Of a stretch of DNA of 64,000 nt, positions 31,197 through 44,652 are shown piece by piece. Made by a program: the position numbers and the translations under genes. The notes beneath the pieces were generated by a model. That model ran no database searches. It had not been told where the DNA came from and was given only the letters and a program-made list of their open reading frames with translations. Numbering within the stretch: the first letter of the stretch is position 1; every line of letters begins with the position of its first letter. Source of the stretch: Dioscorea cayenensis subsp. rotundata (lineage: Eukaryota > Streptophyta > Magnoliopsida > Dioscoreales > Dioscoreaceae); assembly GCF_009730915.1 (NCBI RefSeq), contig NC_052480.1, positions 22,890,419 to 22,954,418 of the forward strand, in the 5' to 3' direction.

Positions 31197-34100
31197 CAGA
31201 TAAATACAAGTTTGATAACAATACATATATACATATATAAAAGGTTTCCAACATGATTTTAATATGAATAGATTAGAAGTAGCCTGTGAACAAAAGCACA
31301 TGCAAATTGCATGGGACGGTTGGGGATGTGGGGAACCTCTGAAACTTGAGTCCATGTTAGTACCTGATCAGTGAGTGATGGAATGGTCGGTGTTAATTGT
31401 TTGAACATTGAATATAAGACTTTGAATGGGTTACTACCTTTTGCTCTCTGACCACCTCCCTCTCACGTGATACTCACATAATTTTCATTCATTCCAAACT
31501 TATTATATATATATATGTGCAAATAATAATAATTATTAAATTATTTAATTATATATATATAATTAAATATGAGATTATGGAGGTCACGTTCAAGAGGAGA
31601 AGCAACCAGATGTCGCGCATGGACGGGTAGGGTGGGGCCCAGTTGACGCGGTTTTAGCTCGGGATCTAAAGCTTGGGTTAGGATGGCGACCTCTAGATCT
31701 GCGTGGAGATTCCAACAGATCTAAGGGATTTGACGGCTGGGATTTAGTGGCGCCGCATTAGTGAAAAGAAAATTAGCGGGAGATGATAATAAAGTTAAAA
31801 AGGGTCACTACACGACAAAATATATACAAGAGTGTGTAATTAGGCAAGTGGGAACTCTCTCTGAAGCTTCCCATTTTTGGATCCTTTCTCTCATTTAATT
31901 TGCTCTTTCATATCCTCAACACCAAACTCCATTTTGCCTTTTTTTTTTTCTTCTCTTTTTGTTTTTAATTTGTATTTTTTTACTGTTAAATTATGTGTGT
32001 ATATAATGTTGCCGAAATGCAAATTATTAGAATGCATTCTGTAGAGTCATCAATAACATTAAAATTATTATGATGATAGAGCCTCATTTTCATTGAGTTA
32101 TTGCTTATTGGTGTGATGATAAATTTGAAAATAATAGATAAGATTAAATAAGGCAAGAATATATATCATTAAAACTAAAGTATCATTATGAATTTTTTTT
32201 AGAATGATAATTTTTATATATAAAAACTTCGTTCTTGTCATATAATATATTCTCAAATGTTAAATATAATTGGCTGCAAATGTTTATATATTGAAACCAA
32301 GTTTATTATAAAATTCATGATACATCCAAACTACCACATATAAAATTTTTAAAAACAATAAATGAATGTAAGTAATAAATATGTTTATATATATATAAAA
32401 AGTTGCGAAACATCAAAAGACATGTTACAAAAAAAAGTAATTGTTTTTTAAATAACACATCTCTTCATTATTATCTTACATAATATTATTTTATTATAAC
32501 AATCTATGTATGATAACTTTCGGTGTTTTGATATAAATCTTATATGAAATTATTAAAGTTGAAGATAAATGGTGTTTAACATAAAGATCAAAATAAAAGT
32601 TAGATTTAGTACGAAATGCTTCTCTATTTTATAAGAGGCAAGAGTTCAATGTATATATAACCTTTTAAAGCAAGCATGTTCGATTGCCATCGTTAATGGG
32701 GCCTAACTTAAGTGGCTCAAACATATGATATTCATTGATTTGCAGGGAAAGAAACAAAGGAGATAAAACAAATTAAAGAATATGAATGAACAAGCATGGG
32801 TTTTTGTGGGACTTCCTTCCCCAAAGTCACGCTTAACTTTAATTTGTTGGAAGTTAAAAGATTTTGTGAGTGTGTTAGTGTGTGACTGAATGAAAAGACT
32901 GATTGATTGATTCTCTCGCGTGTTCAGTTGCTCTCTATTATTTTCCTGTTGCTCATGTTCATGCTGGCAAGTGTGCTCTTCATTCATTGTTCTTCACTCT
33001 TTTGGCAGCTCAATGTCAACCTTTGCGGCTCTGTCTCTCACACTCACACTCACACTCACTCACCAACTTAATCATAATCATGCTAACAAGCAATGCCATG
33101 TGTTCTTCAGAAGATGAGAAGAAATAAAGTTCATCATAGCCAGTACATATATATATATATCAAAACAAAGAATTATACAAAGAAAGGTTTTTTTTGGTAC
33201 ATAAAATATTATGCATGATTGACAAAAGAAGCCAAAGAAGGATCATGCCATGTTTAGAGACATTCTTTGGTTCAATCAATGGATAAAGACTTGAGAAATC
33301 CAAATGTGACAATGAATGATTTAAGTTTTTCAACTATCAGTCGGCTTTTGTTGTACTTTTTAACTTATAGACATGGAAACGGGTTTTGATAGCCTCAAAC
33401 TTTGCTTTCACATATCATTGCAGCATTTCACTTTTTCCTTTGATGAGATCAACCTCCTCATCACACTCCACTTCTTCATCAAGCTTACACCTTCAGATCT
33501 AGTTCAATAATAGATTGTGATGAGGGTGGGCCTCAATTTCAGTCCTCTTGTCCGGATCTTTCAATTTGCAAACAAATAAAATAAAATAAAATAAAATAAA
33601 ATAAAAGTTATAATTAAATTTCATCCTAAGTTTTGAAACAGTTCAAGTTTTTCGTATGTGGAATTACTATATATATATACATAAACTTGGATGGGAGTTT
33701 ATTCTGTAATGATTTCCCACAATATATATATACACACATAAATTAAAAATTTCTGAACTTTTTAAGTATATATATATACATAAAAGAAAATTGTTTTTTG
33801 ATTTAATAAAAATTTATTTTATGAATTGTGGATTTATAAAGAAAAATTCATGAGATCTATCGTGAGAGAATGAACCCAAACGAATAGAGATGATATAGAA
33901 AATACACCATAATAAAATACTACAATACATCTTCACACTCATATAATGCTATTTTTGTCATTATACAAATTAAATTACTTCTAAATGTTAAATATTTACT
34001 AATAATATTACTAAACATAGAAATTATTTTCATATATATATATATATTATATATCTATATATAATATAAAAGCTGGTTGGGTTCTGTAGTAATTTAAAGG

Positions 34101-35280
34101 GAAAACTTAATTTTATATACATATATATATATATATATTATATAAAAAACCTAATATATTAAAATAAAACAAAATATTTCAATTAGAGTTTTAAAAAAAT
34201 CATTAATTAAAAAAAAAGTTAAAAGACATAAAAAACAACAAAATATATATATATCTCCACTAGTAGTGGAAAGATAACAAGGACAGATATAATTGTAAAA
34301 AGAAAAACATAGTTTTATGGAAGAATATGGAGTGTGAGATAAATCTTTCCCCGGGATAATAAGACCAACTTTGTTATAACAAGGCTTAGCTGAATCCCAA
34401 ATTGGACATTGGCTTTTTAAAATTGATCATCACACTATTAAAAGAATATTTAGTGGGGGTCATAGATATCACTGGCCATAGTTTTTGATGAAATTGCTAT
34501 TGGAAATAAGGCACAATGACTTGGATTTCATACCGGTGATAGCAGGCATCAAAATTTTTGTGTAAATGTCTACAAGGACAGCGTTTGCTATTAACAGAGC
34601 ATGCAAAAGATGGAAATTAATAATTAGTTTGGAAATTTTTTAAAAATTAATGTAGAGTTGTAGACCAACCATATCACAAACAAAACAAAAAATATATTTT
34701 TTTAAAACTAGATTAAATTAAAATAATATGAATATGAATGTATATTATGTGGCTGGAAAGTGGAAAGTAACAAATTGATCAAGCAAAGGACAAGAACAAA
34801 TAAAGCACCAAAGATAATTAAATGGAGAACATATATATGAGCATTGCCAACTAATTCAGGCCCAACCAACTTAAATCTTGCCTCAAGGCCCATTTGGTTA
34901 AACACTTACTAGTCCAGATTTTTTTTTTTTTTTAACCACCATTAATTTTTTGTTTTCTAATATTCTCCCAACCTCCAAACGGACCAAACCAAGCTAAAAC
35001 TTTCATAGCCTTATTTATCATTTTTGTTGATCATAAGTCAGTGGAACCAATTTATAGCCTAAAATTAGTTTCAAGTTGAGCTCAAACATTGATCGCCCAC
35101 AATAGCCCTTCAAATATTGTACATGATTCTTTATTAAATATGCTAACAAGTTATAACAATAAAAATTAGAGAGAATTTACAATGATTTTATTTTATATTT
35201 ATCTATGCATATAGCATTTGATAAATGGCATATCTCACACTTCCCCGATAGCAGTTGCTTTGTGTTGGAGTCCAAGATTG
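30540..35280. other. gene-poor AT-rich intergenic region
   Basis: About 4.7 kb without a gene that I can support. Seen: repeated GGTCCCCAAA / GGGGACCAAA words at 30924-31060 that may be remains of a small inverted-repeat element, many (AT)n runs (31160-31195, 34030-34070, 34120-34140), an (AAAAT)n tract at 33575-33606, and the GC-rich block listed separately. Confidence 0.5.
31580..31800. other. GC-rich block of unknown nature
   Basis: About 220 bp of moderate GC in very AT-rich DNA, with repeated AGATCT words (31700-31725 region), GACGCGG and GGCGCCGC. No open frame of note, no recognised tRNA or rRNA. It could be part of a promoter, an unrecognised short element, or an untranslated exon. 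Confidence 0.4.
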
Positions 35281-36805
35281 GACACATACCAATACAAATG
35301 TAAGAGTGATCTAATCAAGCAAAATCCTCCAGAGAATTTAATAGGGATGCAAGTGTGCGTACTAACTATATAATAATAGTGTGTGTAAAGTAGAGTGTCG
35401 ATTCACAAAGAAGAAAGTGAATATTAGCAATAGCCTTAATTCCAAAAAATAGCTTAAAAGATCGAGTGATGTGTTTGTGACTAAAAGGGAATAAAAGCAA
35501 AAAATTAAACTATAAAAAGCAGGAGGAAAGTCAAAAAAGAAATGATGTCCGAGAATAGCATCTCTCTAGGGTTATAAGATATAGGACAGAGGTTGTCTAA
35601 GTTTACAATCCTATTTGAACCGAGAGATTTCCAGAATTATACTAAACCCCAATTTCTCAGGCGAATAATAACTTAATAGGTGCAGAGCTGATACAAACAT
35701 CTACACAATAGCATTAGCACTCTATAAAACCTCAATGTGAGCTAATAGCAGTCTCTTAAGTAGATAATCATCCCCATAGAGAGAGATAATTACCCTTAAT
35801 CCGAATACAGAGTAGAGATGCGATTTCTCCTAAAATCTATTCCACATGAATGCAAAGAGCATAGAGACTATCACTAACTCATTTGGGAGGATTGTGGGAG
35901 ACGGGGTCTCCAAGTACCCTAACCAGATACTTACCCACAATCCCCTTAAATTGAGGCATGTCTTTGCTAGGTGGGAATTTGTTTAGGCCACAAAACACAT
36001 CAAGTATGATAGCTAGAGCTTTCGCCTAGTTAGCAACTAAGCATTCAAACTCACAATAAGATTCAAATAGAAATGATTGCAATAAAGAAAACAATTAAAG
36101 TACTAAAGATCCAACAACTAATATCAAAAAAATAAACCCTAGAGTTCAACTATGCCTAAGCATCCAACAAATTAGTCCTCCATTAAGGGAGAGCAACAAT
36201 CCAATCCAAGTGAATTAAAATATATAAAAAGAATAATAAAACTCCCTCAAAGCTCGCAATCTCCTTGGATGAATGAAGATCTTCAAAGATTCCCTAAAAT
36301 TACTGCCGAGATCTCTCCATGAACGGCTCTTTTGAAGCTTTGAACCTTCTCCTAATCTCCGCCTCTTATGTTCTTCCTTCTCCGGCAAAATATCTAATGG
36401 AAAACTCCCTAAATCACCGCCCAAAGGGCAGTCAAAGAGTAGAAAAGAAAATCCCTAAAAACCATAATTTCTGGTTTTTATAACTTAGGAATTAGGGGTT
36501 TTTACAACCGCTACAGTAAAACTTATCGCCGTAATAGTTGCCCATAACCTTCTCGGGTTGGGACTCAATGCCGTAACTGTGCTGTAATAGTGTTTGTAAA
36601 TAGTGATTTGCTACATTACATGAATAGTATGTACACTGATACAGTAAACGCATGTAATAGCACCTGTAAGTCACTCTAAAAACCCTATTCTTCTTCTACA
36701 ATAGCTCAAATTGGTTCAAACTTATTTCTCTTGATCAATATGTCCTCATTCCATAATTAAGCACCAATTCAATCATATATTCAATAGTTACATGCAAAGT
36801 GCTAT

Positions 36806-36836
36806 GAACAACAACAACAACAACAACAACAACAAT
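36806..36836 (+). repeat. (CAA)n microsatellite
   Basis: About ten ACA/CAA triplets between LTR piece B and the gag remnant. Confidence 0.85.
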
Positions 36837-37005
36837 AATCACAATAATAATAAAATACATTCATTCAAGCACTTATCAGAATTCATGCATATACAAGCAT
36901 GAAAACAATTTTATCCTATTTTCTGAAACTCTAGATGCCGACATAAGATGACTTTCTTTTGTTGGTTATCTTGAAACAACAAAATTCTCACACTTGATAA
37001 AATTC

Positions 37006-37402
37006 TCATAAAATTCTCACATAAATCTCAAAAGCTTTGATGCTAGCTTCAGTATTTTGGATAAATTTAGCCAACCCATCCTCTAAGTTCAAATTTTCCT
37101 CTTCAGATTGTTCCTCAAAAGGAGCCACATCTCCTTGAATATATCTTGCCAATAGTTCTTCTAGGCTAGGATCATACTCTTGTGGTGGAGTGTACTCTTC
37201 AAATCCGAATTGTGGGTTTTGCCATTGTTGTCCAAACACATTCCATGAGATGTTGGGGTGGTTCCAATAACTTGGATAATTTGTGTTATAGTAGGTATAG
37301 CTTTGTTGTTGTGTAGAGACAAATTCATCAATCTTTGCATTGAGAGCTTCAATTTGAATGGACAAAGCTATATATAATTGAATAAACCATCCTTCAAGTT
37401 TC
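37006..37402 (-). pseudogene. gypsy gag C-terminal fragment
   Basis: The open minus-strand stretch contains IQIEALNAKIDEFV, NYPSYWNHPNISWN, NPQFGFEEY, LEELLARYIQGD and DGLAKFIQNTEASIKAFE. The order (N-P-Y..W.NHPN.SW, PQ, LE.L...FI, a coiled tail) fits the C-terminal part of Athila/Tat-type gag. It lacks the capsid part and runs into non-homologous DNA on both sides. Confidence 0.68.
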
Positions 37403-38399
37403 TTACACGAAAGAGTATATATAAAAAAATAAGTAAATAAAATAAGGTAAAATAAAATAAAATGAAACAAAAGAAAAATAAATGGCTAAAGTGATAGAAA
37501 AACAAGTGCTCCTAATATTACTATTCTTCCCTTGTAATGACTCAAACTTGATAAAGATGCAAGTGTATGCGCAGATCGCATAATAAAGCATGTGTAAAAC
37601 AGAGTGTCGGTCCACATGGAAGAAAGTGAATACTAGTAATAACCCTAATTCTGAAAAATAACCTAAGTGATGAAGTAGTGTCTGTGAATAAAAGAAACCA
37701 AAAACCAGAAATATGAAGATAAACCTGGAGAGAAATCAAGGGAAGAGACTATGTCCCGGCATAGTATCCTTCTAGGATTATAAAGTACAGGACAAAAATT
37801 GTCTAAGTATTAAATCCTATTTGAAATGAGAGGTTTTCAAAATTATACTAAAGCTTGATTTCTCAGGCAAAGAGTAACTGAATAGGTGCAGAGCTGATAC
37901 AAACATCCACACAATCATATTAACACTCTATGAAACATTACTGTGAGCTAATGATAGTTTCTTAAGTAGATAATCTCCTCCTAAAGAGAGAGATTACCCC
38001 TAATCCAAATACAGAGCAAAAGTGAGATTTCTTCTAAATTTTACTCCACATGATTGCGAAGATTACGGAGATTGCCAATAACTCACTCGAGAGAATTAAG
38101 GAAGATGAAGTCTCCAAAGTACCCTATACCCAGATTTACTTACAATTCCCATCTAATCACGGCATGTCTATGCTTGGAAGGTATTTCTGCTCGTTATGTA
38201 GCACATCAAACATGATAGCTAGGGCTTTTGTCTCATTAGCAACCAAACATTCAAATATGTAATTAGATTCAAATAGATATGATTGCAATTAAGAAAACAA
38301 TTTAAGCATCAAAGATCTCACAACCAATGTCAAAGAAATAAACACTAGAGTTCAACTATACCTAAACAATTTGTGGAATGATTATTATTTTTTTGGAAA

Positions 38400-39465
38400 A
38401 TCCATGATATAATGCTGAAATGTTTCGTTAAAGATATTGAATGTCATGAAGTTTGTTTCTTCGCATTGTTGAGGTAGTTAAGGACCATGATAGTTACTTC
38501 CAACAATGATGTGATGGTCTTGGTGGAGTTGGGTTATCTAGTTTAAAAAAATTATTGTTGCTTTTTGAATGTTGGCATATGGTTTACATGCTGATGCTAT
38601 AGACGAATATGTCAAAATTAGTGAATCAACTGCAAATAAATCTCAAAACTTTTGTCAAGCCATCGTAGAGATTCTCATTGAGTGATATCTTAGATCACCT
38701 AATGCTAATGATATTGTAAGACTCCTTTACAATGGAGAACAACATGGCTTTCAGGAATGTTTGGAAGTTTGGAATGTATGCATTGGAAGTGGAAAAATTG
38801 TCCCACAGCATGGGCTAGACAATACAGAGAAAGGTATGGATATCCAACCATTATTCTTGAAGCAATAACTGACCATGATCTCTAGATATGATATGTTTTT
38901 TCGTTATGCCGGGCACTAACAATGACATAAATGTTTTAGAGACTTCTAATTTGCTCTCCAACCTAGCACAAGGTTTTGCTCATCCTGCTCATTACATCAT
39001 TTAAGTAAATGAGTACCATATGGGATATTATTTAGCTGATAACATATATCCAAAATTATCTACTATTGTATAAGCTATTCATCAAGTCAGAACTCCGAAG
39101 AAAAAATATTTAGCAATGAGACAAGAGGCATGCAGAAAAGACGTCAAGAAGGTATTTGGTGTTTTAGAATCTTGTTTTGCAATTGTGACAGAACCAACAC
39201 GATTTTGGAGGAAAATGTCTTACATGATATAATGACTACATGCATGATTATGCACAACATGATAGTCGAGGATGCTTGAGATTGCAATGCACCAATAATG
39301 GATGCCAGCGAAGTGTCATCCAGTAGTTGAATTGGTACAAATGAAGATGCACGATTTGAACAGTTTTTTTGTCATTACAGGCAAATTAAGGACAAAGATG
39401 CTCCTATTGCACTTCGTTGGTTGAACATTTATGGGTGCGCTATGGAAATAATGAAGATAATTTAG
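38400..39465 (+). pseudogene. PIF/Harbinger transposase (HARBI1/DDE_4 type), decayed
   Basis: Read across frames, the plus strand gives, in family order: DAIDEYVKISESTAN (38600 region), VRLLYNGEQHGFQE, HWKWKNCP-like sequence (38780-38810), YGYPTIILEAI.DHDLW, EYHMGYYLADNIYP (about 39010-39055), EACRKDVKKVFGVLESCFAIV (here in part), a TCMIMHNMIVEDA motif (about 39238-39277), and FCHYRQIKDKDAPIAL near 39368-39410. Stops and frameshifts are frequent. The family codes for a DDE nuclease that moves elements with TTA/TAA target duplications. No terminal repeats were found around this copy. Its left edge abuts truncated LTR C. Confidence 0.82.
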
Positions 39466-40608
39466 AACTTGTGTGCTACTTTAGTTTCCAATAATGTGTT
39501 GTTTTACTATCTAGTTTGTTTGTATGTTATGTTTTTATTAATTAATTAATTAATGTTAATTTGTGTTTTTTTAATCCATGACATTTTTATTTCTTATTCA
39601 AATTAATACTCACAAGTATTTTTATTTTATTTTTAATAAATATTTGTAATAAATGGAAAAAAATAAAATCTATATTTTTTAAATGAATAAAATCGACATT
39701 TTAAATAATATGATATTTAAATTCAACAGTTAAAAAAAAAAAGAATTCAAGTTGATTAAATTTGGTAAGAATATATAAATTGTGAAGTGGGAAGAATATT
39801 CTTAGAGTTAAAAATAAAGTTGCTGAGAAAGTCTTCCACTTTTTTAGCGATCTTTGTGGACACACAATATTGCTGATAAGCCGCTTTGAACATTTTATTT
39901 AAATTGATAATTATTAGTACTTAATTATATATAGTTTTAAAAAACTTATATATTCAAATCATAAAATGATTTTTAACCAATATAACTCAAATATTTTTAA
40001 ATTATTGAATTTTTTATATTTAAGATTAAAATAAATTACGTTTGATGATCAATATCCAATAAATTAAATATTTTGTTTTTAAATTTGTTATAATGCAACC
40101 ATTAATCATAGGTTCTCGAACCCTAATAAATATAGTGCTTTATTATGTTCATGATGAAGGGTGCGAGTCATAAATAGGCGCAAGTGCGATTGTTGTGTCA
40201 ATTAGTAAAAATGTGTATGAAGTCCGATTCAACCCATAATAAAATTGATAAATATACAATTATTCATGTTTTATCCTTTCATTTGGAGTTTTTAGTTTGT
40301 TCTCAAGATTTATATTGTAGTGTTTATGCATGTTTTGGTTATTTTTCTTGTGTAAGCTATTCGAGAAGTATATGGAACAAAAGAAATGAATTTGGTGCAA
40401 GTTTGGATTAAAAACGAAGAATTTATGGGAGCAACACGACCCTAGCATGGAGGGTGTAGTACGAGGAGTGACACGTGGCAAAGTTATCCTTATCATTAGT
40501 CAGTGGAGATTAAGCCAAGCAAAGGGAGATGGATAACACCCATCATAAAAGCAAGAGAGAGTAAAAATAGAAGGTATATAATTAAGGCAATGAAGGAAGG
40601 AGGAGAAG
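39466..40608. other. AT-rich intergenic DNA
   Basis: No gene seen. The left half is A/T homopolymer-rich; 40080-40600 is less AT-biased and has one unrecognised open stretch (40184-40411) with no family features. Confidence 0.45.
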
Positions 40609-40619
40609 TGAAAGCTATG

Positions 40620-43318
40620 ATTCAAAGAGAGTATATAATTGAGCGACTGAACCTTGTTTCTTTGAACTCCAGGTGATTACTCCAGTACCCACACTAAAAC
40701 AACTCCCTAATATGCTCTTCATCTGCTCATCACTTCTATCCCAGTCGCTATCAGAAAACCCAAGCAATTTCACTGATGTAACTCTACCATATTGTATTCC
40801 ATAGTCAATTGTTCTTTGGATGTAGCGTAGATTGCTCCTTTGAAGTGTTTCCCAGTTGGAGTCTGCATGAATCTTGACATATAATTGACTGAGAAAACAA
40901 TGTCTGGCCTGGTTGCGCATATATATAAGAGGCTTCCAATTAAGCTTCTATAAATACTCCCATGTATCTGATATGTTCCATCATCCTTGACTAGCTTTTC
41001 TCCAACAACAAATGGAGTACAAACTGAATTGCTATTTTTCATGCAAAAGTTGCTCAGTAGTTCTTCACAAAACTTTCTCTAATGAATAAAGATGCCTTGC
41101 TCCCCTTGTTGCACTTCCATTCCTAAGAAGTAGGCCATCTTACCGAGATCACTCATCTCAAAAACAGACCTTATCTTGGCTTTAAACTCCTCAACTTCAG
41201 CTTCTCTACTTCCTGTTATCAGTATATCAGCAACATAAATTGATACAATTAGGGAATCCCTCCCACTGTTTTTTACATACAATGTTGCTTCATTTAAACT
41301 CTTAGTGAACCCAATATCCACCAAGTGACTATCCAACCTGATGTACCAAGCTCTCGGAGCTTGTCTTAATCCATACAAGTCCTTTTGAAGTTTATATACT
41401 TTCTCGTCTTCACAAACTTTCTCAAAACCTTCAGGTTGATAAACATGAATGTCTTCAATTAAATACCCAATCAGAAATGCATATTTGATGTCCATCTGAT
41501 ACACAGACCACCCCTTCTGAGCAGCAATAGTCGAATTGTGTCCAATCTTGCCATTGGAGCAAATGTATCAAAGACATCTACTCTAATCTCTTGTGAATAT
41601 CCCTTCACAACAAGGCTGGATTTATGTTTATTCAACAACCCATCTGCATTCAGTTTAAGCTTAAATACCCACTTGACTCCCAAGACTTTCTTACCAACTG
41701 GTTTGCCTATAGGCACCCATGTGTTATTCATTTCGATCATTTTAAGCTCCTCCTCCATTGAATATCTTCAGGCTTCTGACTATAAGGCTTCATATATAAC
41801 AAGTAGTTGGTTCTAATGTAGCCATATTACGTCTTGCATAGATATCTTCCAAACTTCTGACACCTTTGACTAACAAGTGATTATCCCCATCTTCTTCACT
41901 GTTGAGCTGCACTGGCTCTTCATTTATGTTATCATCTTCATGTTCTTCAAACACAATTTCTTCACTTTCTTCTCCCTGATTGTGAGTAACAGACTTACTA
42001 ACTTGTTGTACTAATTCATGTGATGTTATGTGCTTCATCTCCCAATCCTAACCTAATTTTCATCAACTTTGACATCTCTACTGACTGCGATTTTCTTTGA
42101 GTGTATATTGTAAACTCTTCATCCTTTTGAAACATCACTATAGCCCACTAAAATCCCAACATTTGCTCTTTTGTCTAGTTTTGTTCTTTTCTCCTATGGA
42201 ATGTGAGTATAACAAACACTACCAAAGACTTTCAAGTGTTTTACCTTTGGTTTAGAGTTTGTCCAGGCTTCATATGGAGTAACTTCATTCAATGCTTTAG
42301 TAGCCAATTTATTCTGCAAATAGATTGTTGTATTCACAGCTTCTGCCCAGAAGTATTTTGGCATCTTCTTCTCAAATTACATACATATTGCCATGTTTAA
42401 CACTGCTCTATTCTTTTTTTCACATGCTCCATTTTGTTGAGGAGAATATGGTACTGAGAGTTGATAAAGTATCCCACTATTCTGTAGAAGGTCTTGAAAT
42501 TGATTTTGATAGGAATTCAGTGTGATTATCTGATCTTAAAGTCTTGATTCTAAGATTTGCCTCATTCTCTACTAGTGCCTTAAACTTCTCAAAATTATGA
42601 AAGACTTAAGACTTCATCATCATGAAATACACCCATGTGTACCTACTGAAGTCATCAACAAATAAAATAAAGTACTTACTTCCATTCAATGACTGAGTAT
42701 GCATAGGTCCGCATACGTTAGTATGAATTAATTCAAGTTCTGTGAAGCTTTTCTTGTTTGTTGAACTAGAAAGGGTTGCTGTGTGACTTCCCTTCTTCAC
42801 ATACGCTGCACACTCCTTTCCTTGGATTCATATTTGGCATACTCATCACCATTTATCTATCAGTCATATGCTTGAGAGTATCAAAATTACAATGCCTATA
42901 TCTTTTATGCCATAAAGTTGTTTCATCCATGCTCACATAATAAGCAGCTTTGCCTTCTAATTTCAATACAAAGCTATGACCATTCATTTCAATCTCCAAT
43001 AGTTTTGTACCTTTTTCATCAATTGCTTCACATAATTTATCATGGAAGTTCAATACTAAGCCCATTTCAATCAGTTGACCAACATTTATCAAGTTGTGTG
43101 AGAGTGCAGGTACAAAAAGAACATTACATAACTGATAATTACCTTAATGAAGTGTATTGATGAATACCACTCCTTTTCCTTCCACTGTTACATACTCTCC
43201 ATTGCCAATCTTGACCTTTGATTTGTAACTCCAGTCTATCTCCTTGAAGCTATGAATGTCTCCACACATATGATGAGTGCATCCGCTATCTAATAACCAT
43301 CCCTTCTTGCAAGAGTCT
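40620..43318 (-). pseudogene. Copia pol remnant: protease, integrase, RT, RNase H
   Basis: The aspartic protease motif GWLLDSGCTHHM lies near 43310-43275. The GAG-pre-integrase region with LWHKRYRHCNFDTLKHM is at 43090-42855. The integrase core follows (42800-42600, [17 protein letters not shown]); its first catalytic site reads HTNVCGP where the family has HTDVCGP. Reverse transcriptase (41758-41079) shows KWVFKLKLNADG, QMDIKYAFLIGYL and LRQAPRAWY, but the active site reads YVADILITG instead of YVDD. RNase H (41042-40650) is cut short after SSKKQGSVAQ. Several stops and frameshifts separate these pieces. The two active-site substitutions together with the truncation make the copy inactive. 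Confidence 0.88.
43314..43318. repeat. target-site duplication of the solo LTR
   Basis: AGTCT here and at 44653-44657, flanking the inserted LTR inside the Copia polyprotein code. Confidence 0.88.
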
Positions 43319-44652
43319 TGTCACGTCCCGAACCCGGCTCGCCAGGCCCAGTGCGCTGACAAACGACCGCACACCTACAAGGCCGAAACCAAGTAGGCAT
43401 ACAAAGCCTCAAAACCTGAAAAAATTAACAACAGGATTATGAGCTTGGGAGCCCAGTAAGTAACCACTAAAAATATCGGGATCACAAAATGTTCAATAAT
43501 CTTTAAAAACATACAAAATGTAATATAATGAAATAAATATCAAAATGAACCCATAAATCAGAAATGGTTCAAAACAGATTTAATTTATCAAAATAACGAG
43601 CATATAAGTCCCCCAAACAACTAATGTCAAAACAAAATATCATAACTCATTTATTTAAACTCGGTGACCCGAGTCGGATTTCGTAATTCATAGGTTTACC
43701 CTCCGTGACCCGAGCCGTAATATCGAGGTCGCTATTCTTCACCGACGGAACGGTGGGAAACTATAGTTTCTATGTCGAGCATGCGTGTCGACACGGTCGC
43801 TGTTTAACCCTCAGATGATGTGGTTATTGCATTGTTAATTGGGGACTACGAATTTCTATACAAAAAAATATATCTGTACATCAAAAATTATTGTCAACGC
43901 AGAAACAGTGAAATTCTGTGATCCCATTTTCTATCAAAAAGTATTCCAATTATATCAAATAATCTATTATTAACTAACATAATAATCCACACAAATAAAA
44001 AAAATAATAATTAAATATGGAAATAACCCACTAAAACAAAAATATCATTTCCCAGTAATTCAAATAAATTCAATTAATCATGAATTAAACAAATAAACTA
44101 ATTAAACAAATATACTAATTCAAAAATATATATATATATATACACACCATGAATCCAGTATTTTTCCTAAAGTAAAAAAATAATATAGAAATGTTTATTT
44201 TTCTAAACAATAAAAATCCAAATTAACAAAAATGATTATATAAACCATTATCGAAAATCAGAATTTGCATTGATTATATAAACCATTATCAAAAATCAGA
44301 ATTTGCATATACATATATTTACAGATTTATATGTGGTTTACTTACTTGTCGATCGCTCAAAAACCCCCAAAAATCCCTACGATATTTCTTCGAGACAAAA
44401 ACCCTCGACGGAGAGACCTATCCCCGTCCCCGCCACGCAGACCACACACCAAATCAAAAGAAAAAAAATAGGAGAAGAGGGGGAAAAAACTAATCTCTTC
44501 CTCTTCTTAATCCAAACAAAGATCCATAACGAGAGAAACAAAGAGACGGCGACTAGGGTTTTGAAACCTAATTAAAAGATAAGTAAATAAAATTCCGTAA
44601 CTGTCATCCATGCACAATAAATAAAATAATTTAAAAAAATGTGGGGTCCACA
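43319..44652. mobile_element. solo LTR of 1,334 bp nested in the Copia element
   Basis: Starts TGTCACGTCCCGAACCCGG and ends GGGGTCCACA, the canonical TG...CA, with a perfect 5-bp duplication AGTCT on both sides. It splits Copia code between ...KAEDLW and DSCKKGWLLDSG. There is no internal coding region, so it is a recombination product of a full element. A 38-bp internal tandem duplication (TGATTATATAAACCATTATC...) lies at about 44233-44308. The strand of the parent element was not determined. Confidence 0.9.

Larger units (their letters stand above)
35340..38365 (-). mobile_element. internally deleted Ty3/gypsy element (Tat/Athila-like): two LTR pieces and a gag fragment
   Basis: On the minus strand the order is LTR piece C (38365-37555), gag remnant (about 37400-37010), then LTR piece B (about 36480-35340, possibly starting near 36700). 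B and C align with each other over about 800 bp (for example ATAGGTGCAGAGCTGATACA, AGTTCAACTAT, CTTAAGTAGATAATC). After C the sequence reads CACTTGCATCTTTATCAAGTTT, which resembles the LTR-to-primer-site junction of Athila/Tat elements, but the primer site itself is lost. LTR C is cut off at about 38366, where the Harbinger relic starts. No protease, RT or integrase remains. Confidence 0.7.

Noticed and set aside
44303..44575. 90-codon open frame in the nested insertion
   Set aside because: It lies inside the solo LTR, which is non-coding, and shows no conserved features.
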